From Pseudomonas nitroreducens NBRC 12694 (lineage in GTDB: Bacteria > Pseudomonadota > Gammaproteobacteria > Pseudomonadales > Pseudomonadaceae), in assembly GCF_002091755.1 (NCBI RefSeq), contig NZ_BDAI01000008.1, positions 140,669 to 204,668 on the forward strand: a DNA stretch of 64,000 bases, given 5' to 3'. Numbering within the stretch: the stretch's first letter is position 1; each line of letters begins with the position of its first letter. The notes under the pieces are model-generated. The model saw only the letters and a program-made list of their open reading frames with translations, ran no database searches and was not told where the DNA came from. Position numbers and translations under genes: made by a program. Below, one piece after another: positions 61,173 through 64,000 of the stretch.

Positions 61173-61328
61173 TTGTTTGAACGTGCAAGCCCTCGTATTT
61201 CCTGGGTATGGGCGGGAAAGGCGCTTGCAAACGAAGCCAGGTACGGTTTGTAGCAGTTAGGGCGGGGACCACCGCAGAAGGACAATAAAACGCGTGGCCA
61301 GCATGACAGAAAATTGTCGCTGGCTTTT
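61173..61328 (+). ncRNA. Candidate small RNA or attenuated leader before the adhesin gene
   Basis: Promoter-like TTGTTT (61173-61178) and TATTTC (61196-61201), 17-bp spacer, would start RNA near 61208. The hairpin GCCAGC/GACA ... TGTC/GCTGGC with TTTTT ends it at 61328, about 140 bp before the adhesin ATG. Either a roughly 120-nt sRNA or a leader whose termination limits adhesin expression. No known RNA recognised; no expression evidence. Confidence 0.35.
61296..61328 (+). terminator. Intrinsic terminator upstream of the adhesin gene
   Basis: GCCAGC-AT-GACA-loop-TGTC-GCTGGC followed by five T residues, forward strand, about 140 bp before the adhesin ATG. A two-base bulge interrupts the stem. 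Confidence 0.6.
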
Positions 61329-61468
61329 TGATACGCAAACGCTACCAGTCCTTTTCGCACCCTTCGCAGCTTTCGTAGCGGCATCCGGATACAAGCGTGC
61401 CATGGCCTGTTCAGGTTACTTGCGTGTCGGTGGAACCGGCCGCGGACAGTGCAGTGGAGGAAGGACTC

Positions 61469-64000
61469 ATGGCTACTTTGATGGGTGTCGTCAGCAAGGT
61501 AATCGGCGAAGTGTTTGCGGTAGCCGCCGATGGATCGCGTCGTCCTTTGGAACAGGGAGACAAGGTTTTCGTAGGCGAGCAGCTGGTCACCGGCGCCAAT
61601 GGCGCGGTGGCATTGAAAGTCGCTGGCGGCGGCGAGATCACCCTGGGCCGCGACAGCGCCTTGCCGCTGACCTCGCAGATGCTCGCTGCTGCGCACCAGG
61701 CGCAGAACGGTGACGAGCAGGTAGCACAACAGCCTGCGCCGCCGAGCGCGAAAGACACCGCCGACGTCAAGGCCCTGCAGGCCGCCATCGCCGCGGGCGC
61801 CGACCCGACCCAGCAGGCCGAAGCCACTGCCGCAGGTCCCCAGGCGGGCAACGCCGCCAATGGCAAACCCGGTGGCGGGCACTCCTTCGTCCTGCTGACC
61901 GAAGTCGGCGGGCATATCGACCCGACCATCGGCTTCCCCACCGGGCCGATCGGCTCCGGGCCACTGCCCCTGCGCGAGTTCGACGGCGTTCCGCAGCCGC
62001 GAGCCGAGGCCGTTACGCCGCCCGAGGTCCTGCCGCCGGATGGCCAGCCGAGCGCTGGCCCCAACGGCCCTGGTACCGCCAACGTATTCGAGGCCGGCCT
62101 GCCCGGCGGGATTCCCGATGGTGCAGGCGAAGGCGCGACCTTCACCGGCAGCCTCGGCTACAACTTCGGCAGCGATGGCGTCGGCAGCTTCTCGTGGGGC
62201 ACTGCAGGGCTGCCCAGCCTGACCTCAGGCGGTGTCGCCATCACCTACAGCGTCAGCCCCGACGGCCATGTACTGACCGGTAGCGCCAATGGCACTCCGG
62301 TGTTCACCGTGACCCTCACCGATATCAATACCGGCGCCTTCGAAGTGAACTTGCTGCAGCCGGTGGATCATCCGGTGAAGGGCAGCGAAGACACCCTGAC
62401 CTTCGATATTCCCTACACCATCACCGATGGCAACGGCACCCCGGCCAATGGAACCCTGACCGTGGGCATCGTCGACGATGCACCGCAGGCCGGCCTGTCC
62501 GCCGACAATGGCGTGGAGGTGCTGCTGCAGACCCACGACGCCAACACCGCTGGTGCGGCCTTCGACACGTCCACCGCCGACTACAGCTCGGCCTTCCAGG
62601 TGACCGCCAACTATGGCGGCGACGGCGCCGGCAGCACCCAACTGACCTACAGCCTGAACCTGGTCGGCGGCAACGGCGCCAACTCGGGCCTGACCAGCGG
62701 CGGCGCCACTATCTACCTGTACAGCGTCGGCGGCGCCATCGTCGCCTCCACCTCCGCCAGCGCCGCCGGCATTACCGGCGAGAACACCGTGTTCTCGCTG
62801 TCGGTGAATGGCAGCGGCGTGGTTACCCTGACGCAGTACAGTGCCATCGACCATGCCCTGCCGGGCAGTGAAAGCGGTTATGCCAGCCAGACCGCAGTGC
62901 TCGATTCCGGCCTGGTGCAACTGCAGGGCAACCTGACGGTCACCGACCGCGACGGCGACAGCGTTTCCTCCAGCAGCTCCATCGACCTCGGCGGCCGGGT
63001 GAGCTTCACCGATGACGGCCCGAACGTCGCCGTGGGCAATACCGAAGGCCTGCATCTGACCGTGGACGAGACCAACCTCGGCCAGGACGCCACCAGCAGC
63101 GTGGCGGTGGGTGATCTGTTCAACGCCCAGTTCGGCGCTGACGGCGCCGGCACCATCACCTACAGGATCGGTACGACCGACAATACCGACAGCGGGCTGA
63201 AAGACACCGCCACCGGCGACAAGATCTTCCTGTTCAACACCGCCAACGGCGTCGAAGGACGTGTGGGCGGTGCCGACGGGGCGGTCGCCTTCCGAGTGAC
63301 CCTGGGTAGCGACGGCAAGATCACCCTCGACCAGGTGCGTGCGCTGGTGCACCCGGACGCTGCCGATGCCAACGACCCGCTGAGCCTGGGCGCCGGCAAG
63401 ATCAGCCTGTCTGCCACCGTGACCGACGCCGACGGCGACCATCAGAGCGCCAGTCTCGATCTGGGCAGCAAGCTCACCTTCCTCGACGATGGCCCGCGCA
63501 TCGCGCCGGTGGAAGGTGGCGATATCCACCTCACCGTGGACGAGACCCAACTCGGGCAGGCCGCCACCAGCAACTCCGTCGCCGACCTGTTCAACGGCCA
63601 GTTCGGTGCGGACGGCGCCGGCTCCATCAGCTACAAGCTCGAAGCCGCGGACAACACCGATAGCGGCCTGAAAGACACCGCCACCGGTGAGCGGATCTTC
63701 CTCTACAACACCGCCAATGGTGTGGAAGGGCGCCTTGAAGGCACCAGCACCGTGGCCTTCCGCGTCACCATCGACGGTGACGGCAAGGTTACCCTGGAGC
63801 AACTGCGGGCCCTGGCCCATCCCGATGCCAGCGATCCCAACGATGCGCTGACCCTGGCCGGCAAGATCGCCCTGACCGCCACCATCACCGACAAGGATGG
63901 CGACAGCGCCACCGCGCAGATCGACCTGGGGGGCAAGCTGACCTTCCTCGACGACGGCCCGAGCATCACCCCGTGCCAGGACGCCGATATCAAGCTCACT
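61469..64000 (+). CDS. LapA-like giant biofilm adhesin (N-terminal part, runs off the right edge)
   Basis: 844 codons present, open to the window end. Residues 1-125 form the retention module (MATLMGVVSKVIGEVFAVAA, GEITLGRDSALPL) that plugs the TolC channel, ending in DPTQQ (112-116) and the TAAG site (Thr120-Gly123, bases 61826-61837) cut by LapG-type proteases. A Pro/Ala/Gly linker follows, then T1SS-143-like repeats of about 155-158 aa, each with TDxDGD acidic patterns and FLDDGP. ATG at 61469 with AGGAAGG. Divergent from its predicted secretion system. Symbol not assigned, as LapA, LapF and BapA types cannot be separated here. Confidence 0.9.
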   Translation, partial: MATLMGVVSKVIGEVFAVAADGSRRPLEQGDKVFVGEQLVTGANGAVALKVAGGGEITLGRDSALPLTSQMLAAAHQAQNGDEQVAQQPAPPSAKDTADVKALQAAIAAGADPTQQAEATAAGPQAGNAANGKPGGGHSFVLLTEVGGHIDPTIGFPTGPIGSGPLPLREFDGVPQPRAEAVTPPEVLPPDGQPSAGPNGPGTANVFEAGLPGGIPDGAGEGATFTGSLGYNFGSDGVGSFSWGTAGLPSLTSGGVAITYSVSPDGHVLTGSANGTPVFTVTLTDINTGAFEVNLLQPVDHPVKGSEDTLTFDIPYTITDGNGTPANGTLTVGIVDDAPQAGLSADNGVEVLLQTHDANTAGAAFDTSTADYSSAFQVTANYGGDGAGSTQLTYSLNLVGGNGANSGLTSGGATIYLYSVGGAIVASTSASAAGITGENTVFSLSVNGSGVVTLTQYSAIDHALPGSESGYASQTAVLDSGLVQLQGNLTVTDRDGDSVSSSSSIDLGGRVSFTDDGPNVAVGNTEGLHLTVDETNLGQDATSSVAVGDLFNAQFGADGAGTITYRIGTTDNTDSGLKDTATGDKIFLFNTANGVEGRVGGADGAVAFRVTLGSDGKITLDQVRALVHPDAADANDPLSLGAGKISLSATVTDADGDHQSASLDLGSKLTFLDDGPRIAPVEGGDIHLTVDETQLGQAATSNSVADLFNGQFGADGAGSISYKLEAADNTDSGLKDTATGERIFLYNTANGVEGRLEGTSTVAFRVTIDGDGKVTLEQLRALAHPDASDPNDALTLAGKIALTATITDKDGDSATAQIDLGGKLTFLDDGPSITPCQDADIKLT
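63056..64000 (+). repeat. Tandem repeats within the adhesin (about 465-474 bp each)
   Basis: The block beginning LTVDETNLGQ (63056) recurs at 63530 as LTVDETQLGQ, and a third starts near 63995. Each unit includes LKDTATG, FNTANGVEG, a ALxHPDA motif and LxxLDDGP. Period is about 158 then 155 codons. Likely extends into the next window. Confidence 0.9.

Larger units (their letters stand above)
60990..61468. other. 479-bp divergent leader region between TolC-like gene and adhesin
   Basis: AT-rich near the TolC-like gene. It holds a reverse-strand regulatory region, a candidate promoter TTGTTT-17-TATTTC (61173-61201), an intrinsic terminator-like hairpin (61296-61328) and the adhesin 5' leader. 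A short GCCAA-TTTA-TTGGC hairpin followed by six T residues at 61031-61050 is on the forward strand. No protein-coding frame is convincing here. Confidence 0.5.

Overview
The window is a gene-dense, GC-rich chromosomal segment of a Pseudomonas. The gene content (mutS, a CinA-type amidase, recA-recX, erdR-dgkA, finR/fpr, rhlG, rimO/kup, aceK, aphA with a polyamine-binding protein, gbuA/gbuR, soxR) and the protein sequences look closest to the P. aeruginosa group. From memory, several blocks keep P. aeruginosa PAO1 gene order (mutS to the DUF4146 gene, aphA to gbuR, soxR with its divergent partner), but the blocks are joined in a different order. That suggests a relative of P. aeruginosa rather than P. 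aeruginosa itself; the species is inference. I saw no tRNA, rRNA, CRISPR array, transposase or prophage.

Layout. 1-3.3 kb: DNA repair (mutS 5' part, CinA-C amidase, LexA-controlled recA, recX). 3.3-9.2 kb: LOG-family protein, beta-CASP RNase-like protein, a divergent phosphoketolase, two small Pseudomonas-type proteins. 9.5-15.5 kb: DTW-domain tRNA enzyme, EamA exporter, ErdR response regulator, diacylglycerol kinase, the FinR/Fpr redox pair, two small oxygenase/glyoxalase-fold proteins. 15.5-27.6 kb: trmO, rhlG, an ArnT-like glycosyltransferase, rimO, kup, aceK, GNAT and EamA genes. 28-36.8 kb: orphan polyamine-binding protein, cysK, a small membrane protein/Xre regulator operon, a MoxR/VWA pair, AraC regulator, small Cys-rich protein, lipoprotein, methyltransferase. 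37-43.4 kb: MscS-family channel, acetylpolyamine amidohydrolase, second polyamine-binding protein, EamA exporter, and a short Anr-type locus resembling PA1414/SicX. 43.4-52.2 kb: metallo-hydrolase and the guanidinobutyrate module (ThDP decarboxylase, SSS symporter, NCS1 permease, NTF2-like protein, GbuA, divergent GbuR), then a second DTW protein. 52.2-55.8 kb: ABC-F ATPase, YjaB-like acetyltransferase, SoxR with a divergent target. 55.9-64 kb: a type I secretion system (LapE/LapB/LapC type) transcribed away from a giant LapA-like adhesin that runs off the right edge.

How it works together. Polyamine and arginine catabolism is over-represented: AphA deacetylates acetylpolyamines, two PotF/SpuD-type proteins bind polyamines, and the gbu module imports and degrades 4-guanidinobutyrate to GABA and urea. 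Redox control appears three times (FinR operator, SoxR box with a 19-bp spacer, Anr-type site), each placed where regulated transcription would start. The right end is a biofilm module: the adhesin has a LapG-type TAAG cleavage site and would be secreted by the adjacent transporter. A palindromic CCCTCTCCC/GGGAGAGGG repeat family and a few REP-like elements sit in several intergenic gaps; one copy supplies the 3' end of soxR.
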